Assembly: GCA_003229495.1 (NCBI GenBank)
Contig: QIEB01000383.1
Span: forward strand, 1-8,161
Source: Flammeovirgaceae bacterium
GTDB lineage: Bacteria; Bacteroidota; Bacteroidia; Cytophagales; Cyclobacteriaceae
Length of the DNA stretch: 8,161 nucleotides
Reading direction: 5' to 3'
How positions within the stretch are numbered: position 1 is the stretch's first letter; each line of letters opens with the position of its first letter. The notes beneath the pieces are model-generated. The model was not told the origin of the DNA and ran no database searches. It saw only the letters and a list, made by a program, of their open reading frames with translations. A program made the position numbers and the translations under genes. Shown here piece after piece: positions 1-5,983 of the stretch.

Positions 1-500
1 GTGCTTTTGTCTTTAAAGGTAACCGGGTGCCATGCTACTAATTTGTTGTTGTTCCTTGAGTAGCGGTTGGCGATCACTTTATTCAGGTCCTGGGTGCGGA
101 CCCCTATAAACTCATGGTCTCTCAGATGCTCAGGAGCCTGTCCCCACGGATAGATGATAAAAACATTTTCGAAAAAAGGCGCCCGGCTAAGTAAAGGCAA
201 GGCCTGTTGATTATGGTGAGACAGGTACCGGTTTAATTCCTGATAACCCTGATTGTTGCGGGCGACTCCGATATACAACAGTTGATGATTTTGTCTGAAT
301 TCAATTCCCAAAGCTACCTCCAGAGGGTATTCGTGTGATTTCACCCGGCAGATCCTCATCATTTCAATATGTCCTGCGGTACTGTTGATGTCGGTGAGCA
401 CTAATTTTTGTATTCCATGCTTGCAGGCTTCATCAAATAGCGCCTGTGGTGAAAGTGTACCGTACTTAAAGCTAAAATAGGTGTGACAATTAAGGAGCAT
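1..500 (-). CDS. dnaE: DNA polymerase III alpha subunit, short Bacteroidota type (N-terminal part; runs off left edge)
   Basis: The minus-strand frame is open from the ATG at 500-498 to the left edge, giving 166 residues. The start MLLNCHTYFSFKYG, followed by LVLTDINS (residues 33-40), LGIEFR (64-69) and LLYIGVARNNQGYQELN (74-90), matches the PHP domain opening a bacterial DnaE. The metal-site motifs are degenerate: NCH instead of HxH and TDIN instead of TDH, so PHP phosphoesterase activity is doubtful. From family knowledge, Bacteroidota have a second, shorter DnaE of this type that travels with a DinB polymerase and a LexA-like S24 regulator and acts in translesion synthesis. The S24 gene at 928 fits that. 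The polymerase core is outside the window, so assignment to the short rather than the replicative form rests on N-terminal resemblance and context. A palindrome lies three bases before the start codon, and no clear Shine-Dalgarno sequence is visible. Confidence 0.85.
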   Translation of the reverse strand, partial: MLLNCHTYFSFKYGTLSPQALFDEACKHGIQKLVLTDINSTAGHIEMMRICRVKSHEYPLEVALGIEFRQNHQLLYIGVARNNQGYQELNRYLSHHNQQALPLLSRAPFFENVFIIYPWGQAPEHLRDHEFIGVRTQDLNKVIANRYSRNNNKLVAWHPVTFKDKS

Positions 501-503
501 GGC

Positions 504-564
504 CCAATATTTTGATCTAAAAAAGCTAAAAATATTGGAATAATAAAATATTATAACTAATATT
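504..564. promoter_or_regulatory. Divergent control region with perfect inverted repeat and repeated AATATT cores
   Basis: CCAATATTTT (504-513) and AAAATATTGG (529-538) form a perfect 10-base inverted repeat with a 15-base spacer. The core AATATT recurs at 506, 531, 547 and 559, so four copies lie within 59 bases. The left arm nearly touches the dnaE start codon and the last core abuts the ATG at 565, so a protein bound here could control both directions. On the minus strand TAGCTTTT (528-521), inside the spacer, resembles the Bacteroidota -7 element TAnnTTTG. The natural candidate binder is the XRE/S24 repressor encoded at 928. The region is very AT-rich, which weakens the significance of AATATT alone; the perfect arms are the stronger signal. 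Confidence 0.5.
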
Positions 565-879
565 ATGGGTATAATACTAAAAAAAATAGCAATGAAATCT
601 GATTGTATCAATGTATCTCCCTACAAGTTGAAATTATGCTCCAAGAAATTAGAATCCGGTAAGTTTCAGGTAAAATTCTACGCATCTAAAGGAGCATGTG
701 CTCAGGACATGTATGGATATGTGTTGGTAGATGCCAAGGACACCTTAAAACGAGTGGTAAATACTATAAAGAGCAGGCTACATCTTATGGAGGAGGCCAA
801 TGAATATTATCATACCCACCTGTATGCAGTACGTAAGGCCTCGCCGCCAACTTCTGAATTCATGATTTTCAAATCCTGA
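565..879 (+). CDS. Small protein of unknown function between dnaE and the S24 regulator
   Basis: I do not recognise this protein. It is 104 residues from the ATG at 565, or 95 from the in-frame ATG at 592; neither start has a clear Shine-Dalgarno sequence. The second start (MKSDCINVSPYKL) looks more natural because the first nine residues are encoded by an A/T-rich stretch adjoining the probable operator. The product is basic, with no membrane segment or signal peptide, and has a plausible mix of charged and hydrophobic residues (KFQVKFYASKG, MYGYVLVDAKDTLKRVV). It ends 48 bases before the repressor's start on the same strand, so both could be read from the divergent promoter. That position between an SOS-type repressor and the polymerase it probably controls suggests damage-linked expression. 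It may instead be a chance frame covering the repressor's leader. Confidence 0.5.
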   Translation: MGIILKKIAMKSDCINVSPYKLKLCSKKLESGKFQVKFYASKGACAQDMYGYVLVDAKDTLKRVVNTIKSRLHLMEEANEYYHTHLYAVRKASPPTSEFMIFKS

Positions 880-927
880 TTGTTTCTACCGCGAATGGAT
901 GTTAAATTGGGACCTTACATTAATTCA

Positions 928-1698
928 ATGAACGTGATAGCTAATAATATTAAAACGCTTCGAAAAAAAGTGGGATTGACTCAAGGGGTTTTGGCAGAAA
1001 AAATGGGTATTAAACGGTCCCTGATTGGGGCCTATGAAGAGGGGAGGGCGGAACCGAGGATCAACAACCTGATCAAACTGTCAGAAGTATTCAGCACCCC
1101 CATTGATGCCCTGGTGCAGCAGGATTTATCGGAACCTACAGTTCACTCATTAACCAGAGCATCCGGCGCCCAATTGAGAGTACTTTCCGTTACCATCAGT
1201 GAAGAGGGCGAGGACCAGGTCCAATGGGTGCCTCATAAAGCGGCAGCAGGTTACCTGAACGGTTATGCGGATACGGAATACCTTCAGGAATTGCCCAGGT
1301 TCAGGTTGCCAAATCTTCCAAGGGACAATACTTACCGGGCTTTTGAACTGAATGGTGACTCAATGTTGCCTTTACAATCCGGTGCTATTGTGATTGGGAA
1401 ATACGTAGAAGACTGGAAGAGTATTAAGAGTGGAGGGACCTATATTTTGTTGACCAACAATGAAGGAATTGTCTATAAAAGGGTTTTCAACTACGTAGAA
1501 GAAAGTCAGAAATTATATTTGGTCTCTGACAATCGAAGTTATGCCCCTTTTGAGATTTCGATCGACCAGGTTTTAGAGGTTTGGTCTGCTCAGGCTTTTA
1601 TTAGTGTTTCATTTCCTGATCATCCCCAAATGTCTCTTGAACAGCTTACCGGAATGGTTCTGGAATTGCAGGATGAGGTTACTAAACTGAAGCAGTAG
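928..1698 (+). CDS. LexA-like transcriptional repressor: XRE helix-turn-helix plus S24 self-cleaving peptidase
   Basis: This is a 256-residue DNA-binding repressor of the LexA/CI type. Residues 4-60 form an XRE/Cro-CI helix-turn-helix (IKTLRKKVGLTQGVLAEKMG, then KRSLIGAYEEGRAEPR). Residues about 98-225 are a peptidase S24 domain. Ala107-Gly108 (in HKAAAGYLNGY) is the expected self-cleavage bond, Ser145 (in LNGDSMLPL) the nucleophile and Lys184 (in GIVYKRVF) the general base, so all parts for RecA-stimulated autocleavage appear present. Residues 235-256 may form a short coiled coil. I chose the ATG at 928 because homologues begin close to the helix-turn-helix (MNVIANNIKTLRKK); a TTG at 880 or ATG at 895 would add an atypical leader. 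The likely role is repression of the divergent dnaE and of its own unit, relieved on DNA damage. It is not canonical LexA, whose DNA-binding domain is a winged helix. The next gene starts 14 bases after its stop. Confidence 0.9.
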   Translation: MNVIANNIKTLRKKVGLTQGVLAEKMGIKRSLIGAYEEGRAEPRINNLIKLSEVFSTPIDALVQQDLSEPTVHSLTRASGAQLRVLSVTISEEGEDQVQWVPHKAAAGYLNGYADTEYLQELPRFRLPNLPRDNTYRAFELNGDSMLPLQSGAIVIGKYVEDWKSIKSGGTYILLTNNEGIVYKRVFNYVEESQKLYLVSDNRSYAPFEISIDQVLEVWSAQAFISVSFPDHPQMSLEQLTGMVLELQDEVTKLKQ

Positions 1699-1712
1699 AG
1701 GGTAGAAAGAAG

Positions 1713-2870
1713 ATGAAAGTTATGAGAAAAGAACATACCACTGCCTTTCTATCCTTATGTACATTATTATTGATATCTGGCACCGCTTGGATAGTACCTA
1801 GTTCTCTACCCGCAGATGAGCCTATACCGGCATGGGGTACCGGCCATTACCTTTATGTAGCCACTCCGGGCATCAGAGATTATTTGGGTTACGGAGGTCA
1901 CGGCTTGCTGGTTTTTGATATAGACAACAATCACAAATTTGTAAAACGAATTGGCACTAAAGGGCTTCATGAAGATGGTAGCCCATCAAACGTCAAGGGG
2001 ATTGCTGTCAGTGTGCCACTCAACAGCGTCTATATAACCACCTTGCAATCCATGCAACGAATTGATCTGGTTACAGAAGAGGTGTTGTGGGAAATATCTT
2101 ATGAGGGTGGCTGTGACCGCATGTCAATTGCACCCGACGGGATGACCATGTATTTACCATCGTTAGAAAAAGATTTCTGGAATGTAGTGGATTGCGAGAC
2201 CGGTGATGTTATTGCCAAAATAAAAGTGCATTCCAGAGCGCACAATACGATTTATGGTCCTTCTGGAAATCGAGTATATATGGCGGATATTGCGTCTCCT
2301 CTGTTGCACGTTGCAGATACCAAAACGCACACGGTGGTACAGAAAATAGGCCCTTTTAGTGCAGGTATTAGACCGTTTACCATCAATAGCGACGAGTCAC
2401 TGGTTTTTGTGACCGTCAATGAGTTGCTGGGATTTGAAGTGGGAGATTTAAAAACAGGAGAGAAGATAGCTAGTATTCAGGTTTTGGGTTGGGACAAGGG
2501 TCCTGTACGACGACATGGCAATCCGAGCCATGGTATAGGTTTGACCCCGGATGAAAAAGAGATATGGGTTTGCGATGGACATAATATGAGGATGCATGTT
2601 TTTAGTGGAGAAGCCCCTTATCAACAGCTCACCACCATTGTACTAGGTGATATGCCGGGTTGGGTCACTTTTAGTATGGATGGTCAATATGCCTATCCAT
2701 CCAGTGGCGAGGTGATTCATGTCAAAACGCGGAAGGTATTATCAATGTTGCAAGATGAAAATTACAACACTGTTTCCAGCGAAAAGATGATTGAAATATA
2801 TATGAAAGACGGTAAAGTAACCAGGGCAGGGGACCAATTTGGCTTGGGTAGATTGCACAAGGGAGGTTGA
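1713..2870 (+). CDS. Secreted YncE-like beta-propeller protein
   Basis: The protein has 385 residues. An N-terminal signal peptide is likely: basic start MKVMRKEH, hydrophobic stretch at about 11-29, cleavage probably near 30-36. There is no lipobox, so it should be periplasmic or exported. The rest reads as repeated beta-propeller blades with YVTN/YncE-like alternation: HYLYVATPG (45-53), GLLVFDI (64-70), NSVYITT (104-110), MSIAPDGMTMYLPS (137-150), NRVYMADI (186-193), IGLTPDEKEIWVCDGHN (275-291) and VTFSMDGQYAYPSSGEVI (318-335). The final segment (about 351-380, SSEKMIEIYMKDG and GDQFGLGR) looks conserved in YncE-like proteins. No catalytic residues or haem-binding motif are evident, so a binding or scaffolding role is likely and the ligand unknown. 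AGAAAGAAG just before the ATG could serve as a weak ribosome site; an ATG at 1722 is an alternative. The 14-base gap suggests co-transcription with the repressor. Confidence 0.75.
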   Translation: MKVMRKEHTTAFLSLCTLLLISGTAWIVPSSLPADEPIPAWGTGHYLYVATPGIRDYLGYGGHGLLVFDIDNNHKFVKRIGTKGLHEDGSPSNVKGIAVSVPLNSVYITTLQSMQRIDLVTEEVLWEISYEGGCDRMSIAPDGMTMYLPSLEKDFWNVVDCETGDVIAKIKVHSRAHNTIYGPSGNRVYMADIASPLLHVADTKTHTVVQKIGPFSAGIRPFTINSDESLVFVTVNELLGFEVGDLKTGEKIASIQVLGWDKGPVRRHGNPSHGIGLTPDEKEIWVCDGHNMRMHVFSGEAPYQQLTTIVLGDMPGWVTFSMDGQYAYPSSGEVIHVKTRKVLSMLQDENYNTVSSEKMIEIYMKDGKVTRAGDQFGLGRLHKGG

Positions 2871-2874
2871 GTAG

Positions 2875-2924
2875 CTTTTATTAGAAAAATTCTAAGTAAA
2901 AGGGGGCATGTATCCATGCTTTTT
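2875..2924. terminator. Probable transcription end between convergent genes (two adjacent hairpins)
   Basis: Immediately after the beta-propeller stop codon, CTTTTATTAGAA (2875-2886) pairs with TTCTAA and TAAAAG (2890-2895 and 2897-2902), a 12-pair AT-rich stem with one bulged G and a 3-base loop. Next, GCATG (2906-2910) pairs with CATGC (2915-2919) and is followed by TTTTT (2920-2924), with possible G-U extension of the stem. On the minus strand the second hairpin is followed by CCCCC and then TTTTA. The location between convergent units and the T tract support a terminator, possibly bidirectional, but the stems are short or AT-rich. Confidence 0.5.
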
Positions 2925-2926
2925 CC

Positions 2927-3031
2927 CTACCGCATAATTTGATAATCTTTAATTGCTTGCTCTAATAGAGGTCTTGACCCTTCAGATGCACTTTCTAATG
3001 TATACACTGTGAATTCTTTGGTATTATTCAT
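2927..3031 (-). pseudogene. N-terminal remnant of a carboxymuconolactone decarboxylase/AhpD-family gene
   Basis: The ATG at 3031-3029 opens a 34-codon frame closed by TAG at 2929-2927. It reads MNNTKEFTVYTLESASEG followed by SRPLLEQAIKDYQIMR. The first 30 residues resemble the N-terminus of carboxymuconolactone decarboxylase-like proteins (pattern FTVhTxExAPxxSRPLLExxxKxFG), where the usual sequel is an FxPN segment and then the CxxC-containing catalytic helices. All of that is missing, and downstream DNA goes straight into the terminator hairpins. It starts 20 bases after the SRPBCC stop, as an operon partner would. I read it as the surviving head of a gene lost by deletion. It could still be translated as a short peptide. 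The match is from memory of the family over a short stretch, so confidence is moderate. Confidence 0.5.
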
Positions 3032-3051
3032 TTTGATTGATTTTTAGATTA

Positions 3052-3603
3052 TCAATTGAATGCGTATTTGTATTGCTGCATGGCAAACAGTGATTCGACA
3101 GGTTTGTTCTTTTCACCCGTTTCCATGTAGTGTTTATAGCCCAAGAGAATCACGCGCTGTTGCTTTTTGATTTTCCAGGTCATAAGACCGGTTATAAAAC
3201 CTGGATTTAACCGGTAGTTTTGGGTAAGTGAGAGGATGGTTTCCCCTCTTTTATTTTTTTTAATCGAAAAGGCAAAGAACATGACCTTGAGCGGGAAGTT
3301 TTTCCACTGGTACACCTGGTACCGGTAGAATTTACCTTCTTCAAATTCGGTTATCCGCTCAACAAGGGTTACTTCCCTTTTTCCATCAAGAATGGTGCAT
3401 GTTCTTTCTGCACCAAGGCGGGCTTCGCTATTACCATCCTCACCGGGCACTGATGCTTCTACCCCGCCATGTATGGTACAGACATCTGCGTACTTTGAGA
3501 GTGCCTGCCATACTTGTTCGGGGGTGGCGGCCACGGTAACTTCTGTAGTGGTTTCGGTTAATTTGATGCCGTGGTGGTGCGTCAGTTTTTTTAGTATTTT
3601 CAT
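3052..3603 (-). CDS. SRPBCC (START/Bet v1-like, polyketide cyclase-type) family protein
   Basis: A 183-residue cytoplasmic protein with the helix-grip SRPBCC pattern: TTTEVTVAATPEQVWQALSK (18-37), a charged loop, ARLGAERTCTI (61-71), EVTLVERITEFEEGKFYRYQV (77-97), ILSLTQNYRLNP (123-134) and a long C-terminal helix from about 139 to 163. Such folds bind small hydrophobic ligands or act as cyclases, dehydratases or co-chaperone-like factors; the sequence does not say which. The protein is slightly longer than the usual 140-160 residues, with a short C-terminal tail (NKPVESLFAMQQYKYAFN). The ATG at 3603 gives the expected N-terminus; no Shine-Dalgarno sequence is seen. It is separated by 168 bases from the upstream small gene, and that gap contains regularly spaced repeats that may control it. 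Downstream is the decarboxylase-like remnant, probably once in the same operon. Confidence 0.75.
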   Translation of the reverse strand: MKILKKLTHHHGIKLTETTTEVTVAATPEQVWQALSKYADVCTIHGGVEASVPGEDGNSEARLGAERTCTILDGKREVTLVERITEFEEGKFYRYQVYQWKNFPLKVMFFAFSIKKNKRGETILSLTQNYRLNPGFITGLMTWKIKKQQRVILLGYKHYMETGEKNKPVESLFAMQQYKYAFN

Positions 3604-3705
3604 ATCTGTTTGTTTAGTTGTTCCATATCCACTTCATAAATTCTGAAACAAACGTATCGGTTAAAATCAGCACTATTAATTAAATGAAGTTAACGCACCC
3701 GACTA

Positions 3706-3772
3706 TGGTGTGTCTGTGCAAAAAATGGTGTGAATGGGAGGTTTTGGTGTGAGTGGGAAGCGTAAGGGTGTC
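3706..3772. repeat. Phased short direct repeats (TGGTGTG), possible LytTR-type operator
   Basis: TGGTGTG occurs at 3706-3712, 3726-3732 and 3745-3751, and a degenerate copy GGGTGTC at 3766-3772; start-to-start distances are 20, 19 and 21 bases. Copies two and three extend to TGGTGTGAATGGGA and TGGTGTGAGTGGGA. The array lies 103-169 bases upstream of the SRPBCC start. LytTR-domain regulators are known to bind short direct repeats spaced about two helical turns apart, and such a regulator is encoded just upstream on this strand. The array could also be a decayed tandem duplication of about 20 bases. Confidence 0.45.
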
Positions 3773-3981
3773 TAAATATTTTTTTTGTCATAAAATGACC
3801 ACCCCTTGTGCAATCTAGTCATCATTTCTAATATTCGGCGTGCTTTTGTTTCTTCTGTTTTAGCCTCATAAATCCAATCCAAATATGCTTTCTGTTCTCC
3901 TTCGGTAGAGTTAAGAAACCTGTCATAAAATACTTTCGGTTCATGTTCAAAACAAGGGATTATTTCTTTTGGAATTTTCAC
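3772..3981 (-). CDS. Stand-alone YdeI/OmpD-associated (bacteriocin-protection type) domain protein
   Basis: A 69-residue protein beginning at GTG (3981-3979). The segment from about residue 15 to 60 (PKVFYDRFLNSTEGEQKAY, then LDWIYEAKTEETKARRI) matches the C-terminal OmdA-type domain of YdeI/OmpD-associated proteins, whose hallmark is a Y-x-x-WI-x-x-A-K-x-x-E-T-(R/K)-x-RRI pattern. Most relatives are much longer, with a DUF1801- or DUF1905-like N-terminal part; here only the small helical domain is present. A strong ribosome site directly before the GTG shows it is translated as it stands rather than being a broken tail. It starts 12 bases after the LytTR regulator's stop, so the two are probably co-transcribed. 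The biochemical function of the domain is not established; the family name comes from a reported bacteriocin-protection phenotype. Confidence 0.75.
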   Translation of the reverse strand: MKIPKEIIPCFEHEPKVFYDRFLNSTEGEQKAYLDWIYEAKTEETKARRILEMMTRLHKGWSFYDKKNI

Positions 3982-3986
3982 AAATA

Positions 3987-3991
3987 CTCCT
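3987..3991 (-). promoter_or_regulatory. Strong ribosome binding site deciding a GTG start
   Basis: AGGAG on the minus strand lies five bases before the GTG at 3981-3979. It is the clearest Shine-Dalgarno sequence in the window, where most genes lack one, and it fixes the start of the small YdeI-domain gene. Confidence 0.7.
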
Positions 3992-3993
3992 GA

Positions 3994-5796
3994 TTAACTA
4001 ACGGACTTTCTTGCTGCATCAATATTTAATTCTTCAATACGCGATAGGACTTCCTTCACTCTTGACCTTGAAACAGGAACGGGGGTGGGGCTTAAAACCG
4101 ATTTAAAGGTATAGCCTCTGGCATTGCCTTTTATAGCCCATTCCGCATTGACATTGAGCAGGAAAGATTTATGGCTGCGTACAATGAAACGGAATGAACT
4201 CAACTGTTTTTCAAGCTGGCCCAGATTCATTCTAAGCAGGGTATTTTTGAGATCGTTTCCTTCCTTCCAGAATATACTGGTGTAGTTGTTATCTGCTTTT
4301 GCAAAGAGCAGGTCACTGGGGTCAAGCAATAGTTTTTCTTTGGTATTGGTGTGTATAGTAATGACGTTGGGGGTTTTATGCTCAGAAAGTTCTAGTGGAT
4401 AAGAATGTGGGATGAGAATGGCCTTTTTAAAAAGAGCTTTAAATCTTTGTTCAGACTTTAGTTGATGGAAGATGGGGTTGCAGAGCAACTCATAGCCTGC
4501 AATTCCGAGTTTATGGTTAATTACTTGTTTGATGAATATGTAGGCTTCATCATGGTTTCTTAACCCAATGTTGGCAATTGCCAGTTGGAAAGCTAAAGCT
4601 CCAGCTTCATGTTCTCTTTTTTGTTCTTTTATTGCCTGAAGAGCGGCTTGGCTTTCCGCAATGAACCCCGATCGGGCGTAGACGTAGCAGAGTGCGGCAA
4701 GGCTTCCAATACTACTGTTGGAGTTGATTTTGTACTTTGTGAAAATATCCAAGGCTTTATCAAGTTCACCCAGGAAGGTGTAGGTCCATCCTTTTTGCTC
4801 CAAGGCAGGTAAGAAAGTGCTGTCGATATTAAGTGAACTATCGCAGACTTTTAGTGAATCGTCATACCTGCTCATGTAGTAATAAATACGAAAGAGGTCG
4901 GCATGATGGGTGAGCACCATGGGGTCAATTTCTATAGAGCGCAAGGCCTCATCTTCTGCTTTTTCAAGCTGACCACTTAATATGTAATATTTTGCAAAAC
5001 TTGCATAGGTGGCGGCATTGTTGGGGTTTAACTTCAAGGCCTGATCCAGGTGCTGCCTGGCAGTTGCTAGACTTCCATCATAAAACATACTGACCCATGC
5101 GGAGGATAAATGTGGCTCCACCAGCCGGTTGTTAATCAGTATTGCCTTTTTTGCCGCTTGCTTGGCTCTTGGGAAAACCAATTCGGGGTTGCTAAACCCT
5201 AGCGCCCCAAGTACTACACAGGACTTAGCTAAGCCTGCATGAGCAAGAGCAAATTCAGCTTCAAGCGTAATTGCTTGTTGGAAGTATTTGGTGGCCTGTT
5301 CGATTTCTTCTTTTGTATAGCGGTACCAATGATAGTTTCCCTTTAGGTAAAGATCGTTGGCCTTGGCGTTTTGGGTTAACGAGTTACCAAAAGATGTATC
5401 ATCAAATACGCCTTTGAGTTGTTCTGCAATTTTTGTGGCTATGCTGCTTTGGACTTGTAACATATTATCAAGTTCTATTTCATAAACTTCAGATAACAGC
5501 ACGGCTTCATTTTCAATTTCAATTAGTTGAACAGTGATTCTTGCCGAGTTTTCTATTCGTCTAACGCTTCCTTCGAGAAGGTACTGAACGCCCAAAGTTT
5601 CACCAATTTTAGAGACGGGTAAACCTTTACCCTTTAAGTAAAATGAGGATGTTCTTGAGAGGGTCTTGATGCCCTTGATCTTGTTGATGGTAACTAACAA
5701 TTCGTCTGTAATGCCATCACTAAAATATTCATCATCAATATTATTGCTGACATTGGCAAAGGGTATTATGACCAGGGATCTTTCTGTCAATGACAT
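3994..5796 (-). CDS. Transcriptional regulator: TolB-like domain, TPR repeats and C-terminal LytTR DNA-binding domain
   Basis: A 600-residue protein with three parts. Residues 6-127 match the TolB-like/FlgO-like N-terminal module found in many signalling proteins (SLVIIPFANVS, then DEYFSDGITDELL, LSRTSSFYLKGK and VQYLLEGSVRR). Residues about 143-455 are TPR-type helical repeats (NDLYLKGNYHWYRYT, AHAGLAKSCVVLGALG, NAATYASFAKYYILSGQLEK, GWTYTFLGELDKALDIF). Residues about 476-590 are a LytTR DNA-binding domain, with the hallmarks FIVRSHKSFLLNVN (537-550) and PVPVSRSRVKEVL (572-584). Many TolB-like/TPR regulators carry an N-terminal DNA-binding domain and a membrane segment; here no membrane helix is visible, so it should be cytoplasmic. 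There is no receiver domain, so input is probably by ligand or protein binding to the TolB/TPR part. The ATG at 5796 puts the TolB motif at residue 6; no Shine-Dalgarno is seen. The stop is 12 bases before the YdeI-domain gene. Confidence 0.85.
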   Translation of the reverse strand: MSLTERSLVIIPFANVSNNIDDEYFSDGITDELLVTINKIKGIKTLSRTSSFYLKGKGLPVSKIGETLGVQYLLEGSVRRIENSARITVQLIEIENEAVLLSEVYEIELDNMLQVQSSIATKIAEQLKGVFDDTSFGNSLTQNAKANDLYLKGNYHWYRYTKEEIEQATKYFQQAITLEAEFALAHAGLAKSCVVLGALGFSNPELVFPRAKQAAKKAILINNRLVEPHLSSAWVSMFYDGSLATARQHLDQALKLNPNNAATYASFAKYYILSGQLEKAEDEALRSIEIDPMVLTHHADLFRIYYYMSRYDDSLKVCDSSLNIDSTFLPALEQKGWTYTFLGELDKALDIFTKYKINSNSSIGSLAALCYVYARSGFIAESQAALQAIKEQKREHEAGALAFQLAIANIGLRNHDEAYIFIKQVINHKLGIAGYELLCNPIFHQLKSEQRFKALFKKAILIPHSYPLELSEHKTPNVITIHTNTKEKLLLDPSDLLFAKADNNYTSIFWKEGNDLKNTLLRMNLGQLEKQLSSFRFIVRSHKSFLLNVNAEWAIKGNARGYTFKSVLSPTPVPVSRSRVKEVLSRIEELNIDAARKSVS

Positions 5797-5983
5797 ATGG
5801 TTGCGTTACACAATTTGCCGCATAGGTAAGTTAAGGTGTGAATTTCAATTTGTGCAAATGAACAGCGATGAATATAGCGAAATCCCGCCATATCTCACAA
5901 TGACTGCTGATCACTGTTGAAGATGAGGAAGTCGATATCTGTACGGATTAATTCGTAGTCTGACTATCGGCAAGCGAACCCTT
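5797..5983 (-). promoter_or_regulatory. Upstream region of the LytTR regulator, sharing short motifs with the SRPBCC upstream region
   Basis: This 187-base gap precedes the LytTR regulator and follows the universal stress gene on the same strand. GGTGTGAAT (5835-5843) is identical to 3727-3735 in the repeat array upstream of the SRPBCC gene, and TGTGCAAA (5851-5858) is identical to 3715-3722 there. Only one full copy of the first motif is seen, without 20-base phasing. No convincing consensus promoter could be picked out; TAACTTAC on the minus strand at about 5834-5827 is a degenerate match to TAnnTTTG. Nothing coding is seen. Confidence 0.35.

Noticed and set aside
880..927. Upstream starts for the S24 repressor (TTG at 880, ATG at 895)
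   Set aside because: The extra 11-16 residues are not expected before the helix-turn-helix; homologues begin close to the ATG at 928.
3392..3646. Plus-strand open frame antisense to the SRPBCC gene
   Set aside because: It is a shadow of a well-supported gene and has no recognisable features or ribosome site.
3706..3772. CRISPR-like array
   Set aside because: The repeats are only 7 bases with 12-14 base gaps, far too short for a CRISPR, and no cas gene is near.
4609..4812. Plus-strand open frame within the LytTR regulator
   Set aside because: It is antisense to the TPR region and has no domain or start signal of its own.
5666..5920. Plus-strand open frame across the regulator's start
   Set aside because: Mostly antisense to the conserved TolB-like domain, with no recognisable protein features.
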